Assembly (NCBI RefSeq): GCF_963583255.1
Contig: NC_084809.1
Coordinates: 5,069,501 to 5,133,500, forward strand
Direction: 5' to 3'
Length of the DNA: 64,000 nt
Source: Pyrus communis
Lineage: Eukaryota; Streptophyta; Magnoliopsida; Rosales; Rosaceae
Part shown: piece after piece, positions 35,757 to 47,109 of the stretch
How the letters are laid out: each line of letters begins with the position of its first letter
Numbering within the stretch: the first letter of the stretch is position 1
The notes under the pieces: model-generated
The model's input: only the letters and a program-made list of their open reading frames with translations
Databases searched by the model: none
What the model was told of the DNA's origin: nothing
Position numbers and translations under genes: made by a program

Positions 35757-36235
35757 CATGATGATCGATGAAAATTGAAGATTTTGTTAAATGAATAACA
35801 TGCAAGCTTTGAGTTCCATTCGCAAGGTTTAAACTTTTGAGAAAGACTTCACAACCTTGGAAAGAAAAACTCTTTCGTTTTACATTCCTTGCACATTTAA
35901 TATTTTATAATAGACTTGTACTGTATGGATGTTTGTTTATTAGGCTCTTATTTTCAAGTGTAGATGTAATACTTAAACGACAAATGTGTTTTAATATTTT
36001 AAAGTAATTTTTATGTGGCAATGTGTGGTATGTGCAAATTTAAGAAAATAAAATATTTTTCTTAACGGGTCATAACGGGTCGGGTCACTTTACATGTTGG
36101 GTAAAGTGACATGACCTGTTAAGAACCTGTTAAAATAACGGGTGTGACACGACACGACTCGTTAAGATAATAGATATTACACGAAAACGACACGAATACG
36201 ACAGACACGACCCGTTTGCCATGCCTACTTGTATC

Positions 36236-36934
36236 AAAGAGTAAAGAGGAAATTTTTTTACATCTTCTAACTTTCAGAAGACAAAAACTAAAAAAAAAAC
36301 AGAGGGTCTGGAACAAAGGATTTTACATTACCATATCCGTAATTGACATCATGGATTTTCCTAGGGTTGGAATGGAAAAGTTGACAATCATCATATAGAA
36401 TCTACCGAATGGCAAGTCGATCAATTTTTTATCGGTGAGGATTTGAACTTGATGCCTATTTTAATATTGAAAGAAAATATCATTACACACTTGATGCGCC
36501 CGATCATGTTAAACTTAAGTTTTTTTTACAAGAGGAATGGGTTGGTGATGATGGGCTTTTGGCGAGAAGAGGGGTTGCTGGCCTGCAAGAATAATTGGAT
36601 TCGAATCCTCAACAGTCCCATTGTCGAGCTGGAACATCTTCACCAGTCTGCTCAAACTACAGAGGAATTGAATGCACCCTGCAGATCAAGTCAATAATAA
36701 ATCAATTAAACAAACTGTTAGTGAATATAAATAGACAGTTAGTGAATATCACTTCGATCTAGAAAATTGAAGGACCTAGGATAGTTTCACTTACAAGCTA
36801 CAACTACAAAACAAACCAACATAGCAGTATGGATCAACCAACGAATGCACCACTCTAATGGCGTTAATAACATAAATTGGAGTCCGATTACCACCAATGT
36901 AAGAGTCGGTTTGGTTACAATTAGCACCAGTAAG
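36236..36934. other. Conserved downstream spacer, unit 3 (middle part)
   Basis: This is homologous to 8460-9165 and 14480-15185 behind copies A and B. It is the direct continuation of 27469-27626 once the hAT composite is removed. No gene. Confidence 0.8.
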
Positions 36935-39900
36935 TGTTAAAGGAAAGTATATTTGGTTAAACATGATTGTAGGGAATGTAAATAGTCAATCATCTGGTTA
37001 GAGCTATCATAAGACCAGATTGCAATCAACTTGTAATTAGAGATTTGTTACCTAGAATAGGCTGCATCTGATTGTATAAAGCTTGTATCCTTGTATAAAT
37101 GAACTTCTAGAAAATAAACCATTCAGCGAACACTTCAAATTTTACATGGCATCAGAGCACCGATCCTGGTGACTCTAGGCGTCCATTCCACTTCCGCTAC
37201 AAACAGAACCCAAATTTTTTCCAACACACACAACCAACATGGGTGATGAAAAATCAGCAGAGATGGTGCCACATGCATCCGACCCTCTCATCCTACACCA
37301 CTCAGATTCACCAAGTCTCATCTTGGTTTCACAACTCCTCGACGGACACAACTACGGACAGTGGAGTCGATCTATGCGCATTGCCCTCAATGCCAAGAAC
37401 AAACTTGGGTTCATTGATGGATCAATCAAGTGCCCTGCAATTACGGACTCCAAATTTTCAATTTGGCAGAGATGCAACGACATGGTCTTGTCATGGATTT
37501 GGCAGTCTGTGCAAGGCAACATCGCACGCAGCATACTCTACTGCAAATCTACATCCGCAGCGTGGAAGGATCTTGAGGATTGATTCTCGCAAGGAAACGA
37601 TTCCAGGATCTACCAAATTCGACAAGAAATCGTTGAACACTGACAAGGACAACTATCTGTTTCAGACTATTACACCCAGTTAAAGGCTCTCTTGGATGAA
37701 TTGGCTTCGTATTATGAACCAATTGCTTGCAATTGTGAGGGATCCAAGACTCGTGTAGCAAGGGAGGAAAAAGAGAAAGTCATGCAATTTTTAATGGGCT
37801 TGAACGAGACTTACTCAACCATACGAGGCTCCATCTTAATGATAAATCCACTCCCTGATACTCGACGTGTCCACGGGTTGGTTCTGCAACACGAACGCCA
37901 AATGGATGTGGCAAATCATCGTGAACCTGCTGGCCACGCGATGCAAACACATCGGTCCACCACGCCAAAGGGATGGTCTGCACCTGGTAGTTCCAGTTCA
38001 CGCAAAGCCTCCAAATGCAGCTACTGTGATGGCTCACATTCCGTAGAGCGCTGCTACTTTCTTATTGGGTTTCTTGAAGGTCATAAATGGCATGGGAAAC
38101 ATGTGTTGCCCAGAAACAAACGCTCAAATCCAACAGCCCACAATGTCGAAACACCTCAATCACAAGCCACCCATACCAACGCGACCAAGGCCACATCTTC
38201 CAACGAGCCAACATTCACAACCGAAGAGTACCATCAACTTCTTGCCTTGCTTCGATCTGGAAACGGTAAAATTCCTCCACTTGCGAATGCAACAGGTATT
38301 GTCACACCCACATGTAATATGACGGAACATGACTTGCATTCAACCCTTTACTGGATTATAGACAGCGGGGCATCTGATCACATATCACATTCACCATTAA
38401 CACACAATCAGATTGATGCTAAAAATGATTTTGTGGGATTACCAAATGGGGGAACGACAGACATTAAGAGTATTGGATCCGTAAAAATATCACATGAGTT
38501 ATTACTTGATGGAGTTCTTCATCTTCCAAAATTTCGTGTCAATTTATTGTCTTTGGGTAAACTCACACGGGCTCTCCACTGTATCGTAATATTCTTTCCG
38601 GATTTTTGTGTTATACAGGACATGGATACGAAGAGGACGATTGGCCTGGGCAAGCAATTTAATAGGCTCTATTACCTTACGCCAAGTCAAAATCCCCATC
38701 TTACCAACCATGTTAGCCGCACCACCAGTCTTTGGCATCAACGCTTAGGCCACCCCTCTACACACCGTTTACATTTTTTGTCAAAAACAATTCCAGAAAT
38801 CATGTTCGATTCCAAACATGTTTGTGAAGTTTGTCCTTTGGCAAAACAAACTCGATTGTCTTTTACTTCTAGTTCAATTCAATCCACTGCACCTTTCGAC
38901 TTAATTCATTGTGACATTTGGGGGCCCCACAAAGTTCCCACATATTCCGAGACACGTTATTTTCTCACCATCGTGGATGATTTTACTCGTTTTACATGGG
39001 TACACCTTATGCGTTTTAAATCCGATACACAAACACTATTGAAATCATTCTTCTTTTGGGTCAAGACTCAATTCCACAAAAAACATCAAAATTCTACGCG
39101 CTGACAATGGTGGAGAGTTCCTCTCCATGCGCACTTTTTTAGACACCCATGGCACCATTTTCCAGTATTCATGCGTTCACACCCCTCAACAAAACGGGGT
39201 TGTTGAACGTAAACATCGACATCTTTTGAACATTGGGCGTGCACTTCGGTTCCAAGCCAATTTACCACTAAAATTTTGGGGAGATAGTGTTCAAACCGCA
39301 TGCTATCTCATCAAACGCATTCCCACACCCTTATTATTCCATAAATCTCCCTACGAATTTTTACATGGTCACTTGCCCAATTACTCTCACCTTCGCGTGT
39401 TCGGATGTCTTTGTTATGTCACCAACCTTCACCCAAAACACAAGTTTGACCCTCGTGCTCGCCGTTGTCTTTTCCTTGGATATCCCCTTGGTCAAAAAGG
39501 TTATCGTGTTTATGACCTCGACACGCATCAAATCTCTACTTCCCGTGATGTCCACTTCCATGAAACAATTTTTCCCTTTTCCCAATCAACACCTGAACAT
39601 GAGGATGACTATCTCGTTCTTCCCCTTATTTCTCCAGACTCATTACCCACTCTACCCAGTCAACTCACTCCCGGCCCACATCATCCTAGTCCAAATCCAG
39701 ATGCCTTGACCCAACCTCCCACTTTACCATCCCCAGTTTCCCAAACTCTAACACCTTCCCCATCCCTACCCGAGACTGTCCCAACCTCACCCACTCCTGC
39801 CACCTATTCTCTCATCTTACCTGTCCCCCCACCTGTACCGTCTCTACACCCTCCCATTCAACACTCATCCCGCCTGACACGACCCCCTGCCTATCTCAAA

Positions 39901-41805
39901 GATTATGTGGCCCATCATGCTGTTTTGCTTGCGCCTGGCGTCGCCTCTTCCTCCGTGTCCAGCACCCGCCATCCCCTCCACCGGTATGTCTCTTATGCCT
40001 CCTTATCTCCTGCTCATCATACCTTCATCCATAATGTTTCTTATCAGATGGAACCCACATCCTATGACCAAGCCCGCCATGACCCTAATTGGGTTGCTGC
40101 TATGAACACTGAACTCCGAGCTCTCGAAGACAATCAGACATGGAGCATGGTCTCTCTGCTTGTTGGTCATCGTGCCATTAGATGCAAGTGGGTTTTCAAA
40201 ATAAAATACAATTTAGATGGTACAATTGAGCGGTACAAAGCCCGATTCGTTGCCAAGGGTTTTACTCAACGAAAGGGGATCGATTACAAAGAAACTTTTG
40301 CCCCTATTACTAAGCTGATCACTGTGCGATGCTTATTGACTGTTGCTGCCGTTCGTCATTGGCCCTTACATCAGATGGATGTGCAGAACGCTTTCCTTCA
40401 CGGTGAACTCCACGAAGAGGTGTATATGGTGCCTCCACCTGGTTACCGTCGACAGAGGGAGCATGTTGTATGTCGACTCCAAAAGTCTTTGTACGGACTT
40501 AAGCAAGCATCCCGCAGTTGGTTTCAGAAATTTTCCTCTGTCATCCATGACATTGGATTCACACAATCTCGGGCGGATTATTCCTTGTTTACCAAGGTCT
40601 CTGGCAGCTCCATTACCATTGTTTTATTATATGTTGATGACATGGTTATTACAGGAAATAATGATAGAGCAATCAATGATCTCAAGCAATTCCTTAGCCA
40701 CTGCTTTCGAATTAAAGACCTTGGACCCCTAAAGTACTTTCTCGGAGTTGAAGTTGCACGGTCCAAAGCTGGCATTACCATCAGTCAACGCAAGTACACA
40801 CTTGACATACTGGAAGGGGCGGGTTTACTTGGTGCGAAACCATCAAAGGTCCCAATGGAACCTGATTTAGTGCTACTACCCACTGGTAGTGATCCTCTCA
40901 AAGATCCTACGCAATACCGACGAATGATTGGGAAATTAATATACTTGACAATCACAAGACCGGAAATCATATATGCCGTCAACACCTTGAGTCAATTCAT
41001 GCAGGAACCTAGACGACATCATCTTGACGCAACACATAGACTTCTTCGATACCTTAAAAATGCCCCTGGACAAGGTTTGCTATTTTCTTCTCAAAGTAAG
41101 CTAAATTTGATTGGCTATTGTGATGCGGATTGGGCACGATGTCCGACTACTCGCCGTTCAGTTACAGGTTATTGCATTTTCCTAGGCAACTCACTCATAT
41201 CTTGGAAGAGCAAGAAACAGGTCACGGTAGCACGATCATCTGCCGAAGCAGAGTACCGTTCCATGGCTGCAGCAACTTGTGAACTCACGTGGTTGAGATA
41301 CTTATTGAAGGATTTGCAAATAACCCATCCTAGTCCGGTGAAGCTGTTTTGTGATAATCAAGCTGCGTTACACATTGCAGTGAATCCTGTGTTCCACAAG
41401 CGTACCAAACACATTGAGCTTGATTGCCACACCATTCATGAGAGGATTCAAAGAGGAGAAATCAAGACAGCCTATGTGCACACTGGGGAACAAGTGGCTG
41501 ACATGTTTACTAAGCCACTACGAACACCTGCTTTCCATTTGCTTCTCCGCAAGTTAGGCGTTCTTGACATCCACGCTCCAACTTGAGGGGGAGTGTTCAA
41601 GGAAAGTAAATTTGGTTAAACATGATTGTAGGGAATGTAAATAGTCAATGATCTGGTTAGAGCTATCATAGGACCAGATTGCAATCAACTTGTAATTAGA
41701 GATTTGTTACCTAGAATAGGCTGCATCTGATTGTATAAAGCTTGTATCCTTGTATGAATGAACTATTGGAAAATAAACCATTCAGCGAACACTTCAAATT
41801 TTACA
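36935..41805 (+). mobile_element. Ty1-copia retrotransposon, 4871 bp, near-complete
   Basis: LTRs of 212 bases (36935-37146 and 41594-41805) run from TGTT to TTTTACA. The target duplication is GTAAG (36930-36934 and 41806-41810). The primer site TGGCATCAGAGC starts at 37147 and the polypurine tract TTGAGGGGGAG ends at 41593. By eye the LTRs differ at about 8 of 212 positions, so insertion was moderately recent. The empty site is seen at about 9160 and 15180. Confidence 0.95.
37239..41586 (+). pseudogene. copia gag-pol polyprotein, disrupted
   Basis: Domains in order: gag (37239 to about 38100) with a short zinc-knuckle-like CSYCDGSHSVERC; protease WIIDSGASDH (about 38350); GAG-pre-integrase LWHQRLGHPS (about 38730); integrase core FDLIHCDIWGP to the NGVVERKH region (about 38900-39240); reverse transcriptase with YVDDM (about 40630); and RNase H SAEAEYRSMAA (about 41240). 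Two in-frame TGA stops interrupt gag (about 37581 and 37650), both at sites where a CGA codon is expected. A frameshift near 39085 lies inside the integrase. The element is not autonomous as it stands. Confidence 0.93.
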
Positions 41806-41810
41806 GTAAG

Positions 41811-42604
41811 GACATCAGTTTGATTTCGAATAAAGCTCCGCTGCCAGTTTCGACATTATTGTTCTCCACAACCTTGAAACCCATGGTTGTGTTGATTCTT
41901 TATCGGGACTAGCTTTTGTGGTTTCGGCTAAAGCAGAAAGAAAAAGAATCAAGACCAAACTTGTGTTTGAGAGAGACAATATGAATATGGTATAATATAG
42001 AGGGCGTACAAATAAATTGTGTCAGTTTTGGGGCTTAGTTTTTTTGCTTCAACTTTCTTCTTTTGAGTTTCTCTCGTATTTGTTTTCCTTTGTGAGATGA
42101 AACCATAGACGTGAAAACCAAAGGGGAAATAAAATGAAAACTATTTGGCATTCCTAATATGATTGTTGATTCTCTTACAAGTTTTCTCGATTGGCTTTGG
42201 GCAGCTTGTAAAGTCATATTCTTTCTCTTTTCTTTTGTTCTTCAGTCATCAAACATTCATATCGATTCACAATACGAATGGTCCAACCGCCAATAACAAT
42301 TTAGTTTAGCAACATTTTGTCTTTATAATTCTAGAAGTCGAGTTCTTGTCTCATGGGTTAAATTGCTAAATAAGAATGTTGTCGATAAGGTTGGTAGCAT
42401 TGTTTCTTGTTACTTTTTTTCTGCCTGATTTGGTTTCCCGTATATTTTGGATCCCTACAATTGTGAAGTTACCCATTTTGATGCAAAATGGAGGCAGGGT
42501 ACTTATGCTTCTTGTTGTGGAGAGATAGTCTCATCTTATCTAACGAAATGTGTCATGTGTCGATCTTTTATTGTAAAAACGTAAACAATGTTCATTGGGT
42601 AAGT
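41811..42604. other. Conserved downstream spacer, unit 3 (right part)
   Basis: Continues the spacer interrupted by the copia element; homologous to 9165-9770 and 15185-15960. No gene. Confidence 0.75.
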
Positions 42605-42609
42605 GACGT

Positions 42610-44075
42610 TGATGGGTCAATTTTATACTATATATTATTCCCTATTCTTGGTATATTTTGGTTATTATTTTGGTGAGATTTTGATGCTTTGTTATGTATT
42701 TTTAACGTAGGACATGCTAACTTGTTCTGAGCATAAAGTATTCAAACGGTAGAATTTTTGAGTGATTCCAGTTGGAGCGTCGTGAATCTGTCAAGAAGGT
42801 TGTATCAAAATTTCATAATTTTATTCCGAAGCATCTGATCATGGTGAATTAATTTATGTCAAGCGTGCAGTGCTGGCAAATTGGGTTGCAGAATTTATTT
42901 GTGACTTTTGGGCTGAAAGATGATGGATTTTGGACTTGGGCTCTTCTTGGAACTTGAAGAGGAGGTCATAATCCTTAATTTGAGTCGTTTTGGGCCTGTT
43001 TTGGTGCCCTGAAGGTCCAGAAACGTGGCTATTTATATGCCGGGCAGATTTTCTAGTCAGAATAGGAATGTAATTCCTAGTTATCATTTTATTATTTTAT
43101 TTTCTAGTTTTTGGAAAACCTTTTTCTATGAGGGTTTTAATTTGGAGTAGTATAAATAAGGCTTTTTAGCCATTAGGGTTGAGGATGAAACATTGGGAGG
43201 AGACGCATTATTTTGGAGAACTTCAGACTTTTTATCTACAAGGTGTTTTCAATCTTTTTTCTAGTTAATATATTTTCTTTAGTTTTTATTATGATTGTTC
43301 GTAACTAGTTCTTTTGCTAGGGTGGTGTCTTGAGCCTTAGCATGAATATATGATTTTATTAAATTGCTTATGAATGAATGCATGATTGCTTTGAAGTATT
43401 AATCACCGCGATTAAATTATCTAATTATCTTAGTGATTCGCGACCATTAGAGTTTTTAGACAAGTAATTTGATGCAATTTCTGTTGGAACATCACCCTGA
43501 AATTGAGAAGGGCTTCTAGTGATTAGTAATTGTAAGTTCACTTAAGGCGAGGATCACGCTCTTAAGGGTTGCATGGTTTTTCAAAGGGTTTTCACAAAGT
43601 TTAATGAGTCTTGCATGTTTATATTTGATTTGAACATCACAGAAGGGTTACATGTTAGATATACGTTTTCGCTTAAACATCACGAGGAAAATCTGTATTA
43701 GGAAAGCCTAACCTTCAAAGCATGTATGTAGAAATTCATAAGTAATTGGTAAAATTGCATAAGATTGTTAATGATGACGGTAGAACCTTAGTGTTTAAAT
43801 TGTTTTCCAAAACCCTTGTCTTTTGCTTTCTTTACTTTGTCAATTATTTAATTATATTTTATTTAAATTCGTTTTTATTATTTTAAATTCCAAAATCAAC
43901 CTTTTTGAATCTTTGTTATAAATAATTAGCTAAGGATTAGTTTAAATATAAATTATTCTTTCAATCCCTGTGGAAAACGATCTTGCTTGAGTTGTTATAC
44001 AATGATAATATTGTACTCTTGCAAGTATTTTAAAGTGTTTTTATCCCTATTTTGTAAGTGATAAAAATCCTATCA
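42610..44075. repeat. Solo LTR, probably gypsy-type, 1466 bp
   Basis: It starts TGATGGG and ends CCTATCA, inverted TG...CA ends. It lies in the duplicated spacer exactly where units 2 and 4 have none (compare 15955). A TATA-like GTATAAATAAGG is at about 43150. The right part has the CAATCCCTGTGGA motif (about 43963-43975) common near the ends of gypsy LTRs. The flanks GACGT and GATGC are an imperfect 5-bp target duplication. There is no internal region, so it is a solo LTR. Confidence 0.7.
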
Positions 44076-44080
44076 GATGC

Positions 44081-45025
44081 TACTAAAACTCTGCACACAA
44101 TGCAAAAGAGAACCCCTGGTTAGTTTGGCAAGTAATTCATGTTCAATCAAAAGTGATAAATAATGTGGCTTAGTAAGCATTGGATAGATCATGCTGGTGG
44201 GAGTGGAAGGTGGTCTTGTTCGTTGCTCATTGGCCACTGCTTACTTTATTCCCTGATTTTTTAAAAATTATTGCATGGGACGGGAACATCAGGTTAATTA
44301 TTGCATGTGTTAGTATTGTGTTAATTTTGATAAAATTACATGTATACGGATCATGATGATAATTGATAACGCCACGTAATACTCTAACTACTAATATTAA
44401 AACATTTCCCAGAATCACACCGTTCCTCACGTTTTGCATCCACACATGAGCAAATGTGAAAGACAGCATCGATTGATTTCAAACGTAAATGATGGAGCTG
44501 ATGACTCGAGGATAAACTGCAAAATAATTGGATCGCATCACACATTGGCAATACTATATAGTACGTCACGTGTCAGAAAAGTCAGTTGTAGGATGCAGCC
44601 TACCAACAACATGAAACCACGTTACTGTCCGAGGGAGGAAAAAATTTTAGTTGTGACGGGAATACGGATGGTACATCATGTGTTTTCATGTAAGTGGTGG
44701 GAAATTTTATTTTTTATGTTATTAACTTTTTAACACACATATCTCACAATTTATATAATGACACGTGGTGTACCACTCCGTGTGACAGTCACGTTGAAAA
44801 ATCTCTTCTGAGGAGAGGAGTGGGACCAACTCAATTTCCTCATCCGGCAAAATAACTGAAGTTAACAAGTGTCACGCGTCCGTTAGATAATGACTTATTT
44901 TATTTTATTTTAGTTAATGAATGAATAATACAGTTGCTCCGCAACTCACTCTCTTCTCTTGTTGAGTGATTTGAGGACCAGTCTCTTCTCACTTGATCAG
45001 CCGCTGAATTCTGGTCAACTCCCAA
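44081..45025 (+). promoter_or_regulatory. Orphan copy of the NDB promoter, unit 3
   Basis: It is homologous to 15970-16412 plus 20829-21309 and to 51000-51485. It contains TACGTCACGTGTC (44562-44574) with a perfect G-box CACGTG at 44567-44572, an ABRE/bZIP-type site. The corresponding stretch is altered in unit 2 and deleted in front of the intact NDB gene. Confidence 0.6.
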
Positions 45026-45124
45026 ATGACGATCTTGTCCTTCTTCACCAGAGCACAAGAGCTTTCAATGGCTGCCCACCCTGTTGCCTCAAAGCTTCCG
45101 GTGCTCTGTAGTCTGTACTATCAG
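45026..45124 (+). pseudogene. Orphan first exon of NDB, unit 3 (damaged)
   Basis: Aligns with NDB exon 1 (51486-51574) but is 99 bases instead of 89, with several small insertions and deletions (for example the extra GTAGTCT near 45107), so the frame is lost. Homology continues through NDB intron 1 to about 45455 and then ends. No other NDB exon follows. Confidence 0.85.
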
Positions 45125-46440
45125 GTTCTCAGTTTTCTTGCTTACCATGTTATTTTCTTTTCGATCTGTTTGGCTTCTGAGAAAATGCATGCATGACGAG
45201 AAAATGAGTTGGGTTGAAATATTTTCTATCATAGCGTATAAAGACACATTCTTTTTTAGTTTTGGTTGTATTTCAATGAAGCATCATTTTTTTCCTAGTT
45301 TAAGCAAAATGTCATAGCTCATAAGCTCTGAATCTAAATTTTTCTTTGAATCTCAGTTTTCTCAGCCATCAGACGCTAGACTTTGTTTGGTTACTGAGAA
45401 AAATAAACTGCAAATGTTTGTTTTGGAGTCCTAGCTAGGCTGACTTTATTTAATTAGAGAAAATAGACTCCAAAATGTATGCTCAGTAGCCTACAGGCCC
45501 CACCCCGTTTCCACTGAGTACCCTAGAAATTTATATAGTGAATAATTTCTAAAATCTATAGGCCCCATCCCGTCTCCACTGAGTACCCTAGAAAGTGGAA
45601 CCTTTCCTCTCCCCAGCCGTTTTTGGCTTCGTATGTGGATTATTTTTCTCTATGATTATGGCCTTCGAATTCAATCAAATTAGCAGCTACATGGACCTTT
45701 TTCTATCTTCTGTTCCCAGCGCATTTCACGGCCGAGCTGGAATTAAAGAAATCGGCAGGCAAACGCAAAGCCCTGCTAATCAATTTGTTGTTGGAGGATT
45801 TAGATTGTGTACTGATTAATTTGTTTGCAGGAGTATCAATTGGTACAAACAAGGATCGAAACAAGAGGATGTTTGGTGGAGAAAATGGCATGCGAAAATC
45901 ATTACCTTCGATTAATCATGTCTTGATGGGTTCAGATTGTACAAATTTTTTTATTGGAATTCAGGCCAAAAACGGACGTCTAATTGTCTATGAATGTTGT
46001 AAACTTTGTTGTAATCGGAATTTGAAAAATTTAGCATATATTTTGTTTTTGTGATCAATTTTTGTTAGTTAAACTTGTATGGATCGGAAAAGATTATGAT
46101 AATTATCAACATTTAAGCTCAGAGCATCACTAACACATGAACCAAAATTTGTATTAGAGTAATGCTAGAAAGACCATATTTCTAAACCAAATTTTGTAAC
46201 CGAATGATGTGGATGTTGATGATTGGATTTTTACTTGAGTGTTAATAATGTGCTTATTTCCCATTTGTTCCACATTATTTAATTTAAACAATTTGGTTTA
46301 GAAATTTGGTCATCCTAGCATTACCAGTTGCAGTAAACATGAGTGCTTAGTATGGTACATTAGCTTGAAGTTGAAGCAATCTAACTCGAACATGTTCTAA
46401 TCTTAACTCATACCTCCATCTCTTCTCGGATTTTGGAGTA
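45125..46440. other. NDB intron 1 copy joined to the upstream spacer of unit 4
   Basis: Bases 45125 to about 45455 match NDB intron 1 (51575-51900). From about 45480 the sequence matches the spacer upstream of copy A (1100-1580). The join marks the tandem-duplication breakpoint. No gene. Confidence 0.75.
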
Positions 46441-47109
46441 TTGATGAATTTGAACATAACCATAACTGTAGAGTATAGAAAATTTTAAACAGAACCGTAA
46501 CCGTAGAGTATTGAAGAATTTGAATGGAACCATAATACTACCAGAAGCTTTGACAGAGGGAGGCCAATGTTGATGCCCTTTCCATGCATTTAAGTTTCCA
46601 AAGACTTTTTTCATTTTCCAGCTAATGAACCGTACGTGAAGGGTTGAATAGTTGACTTAGTTGACTTGCAATGATCATCACAATAAGGGCATATAGGTTA
46701 AGTTCCAGTAACATGCATACGGTAAATCTTTGCCTCCAGGGTTTTAGATATGTGATGCCTCCAGGGTTTAACATTGTAGACTATAGAGTATTGATGAATT
46801 TGAACATAACCGTAACTGTAGAGTACTGAAAATTTTGAACAAAACCGTAACCGTAGAGTATTGAAGAATTTGAACGGAACCGTAATACTACCAGAAGCTT
46901 TGACAGAGGGAGGCCAATGTTGATGCCCTTTCCATGCATTTAAGTTTCCAAAGACTTTGTTCATTTTCCAGCTAATGAACCGTATGTGAAGGGTTGAATA
47001 GTTGACTTAGTTGACTTGCAATGATCATCGCAAAAAGGGCATATAGGTTAAGTTCCAGTAACATGCATACGGTAAATCTTTGCCTGCCTGCTGAATTCTT
47101 TGTGCAGCC
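46441..47109 (+). promoter_or_regulatory. Duplicated promoter of S-RLK copy D with four W-boxes
   Basis: A block of about 300 bases occurs twice in tandem, 46441 to about 46735 and 46791 to about 47095, offset 350-360 bases. Each carries two TTGACT W-boxes (46652, 46661 and 47002, 47011) and the conserved GGGCATATAGG block. Near the junction GCCTCCAGGGTTT itself occurs twice. The other copies have this block once. Confidence 0.75.

Larger units (their letters stand above)
27627..36227. mobile_element. hAT-ended composite element, 8601 bp
   Basis: The left end is TAGGCTCGGCAA and the right end is the inverse of TAGGCATGGCAA. An exact 8-bp target duplication CTTGTATC flanks it (27619-27626 and 36228-36235). 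The empty site is present behind copies A, B and D (for example 14470-14477). Both subterminal parts are rich in CGACACGA, TAACGGGT and CGGGTC words, as in plant hAT families. I see no hAT transposase frame. The interior holds AT/AC microsatellites (27850-27960), a probable Helitron (28386-31930), a 345-bp satellite array and a Cassandra element. Confidence 0.88.
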
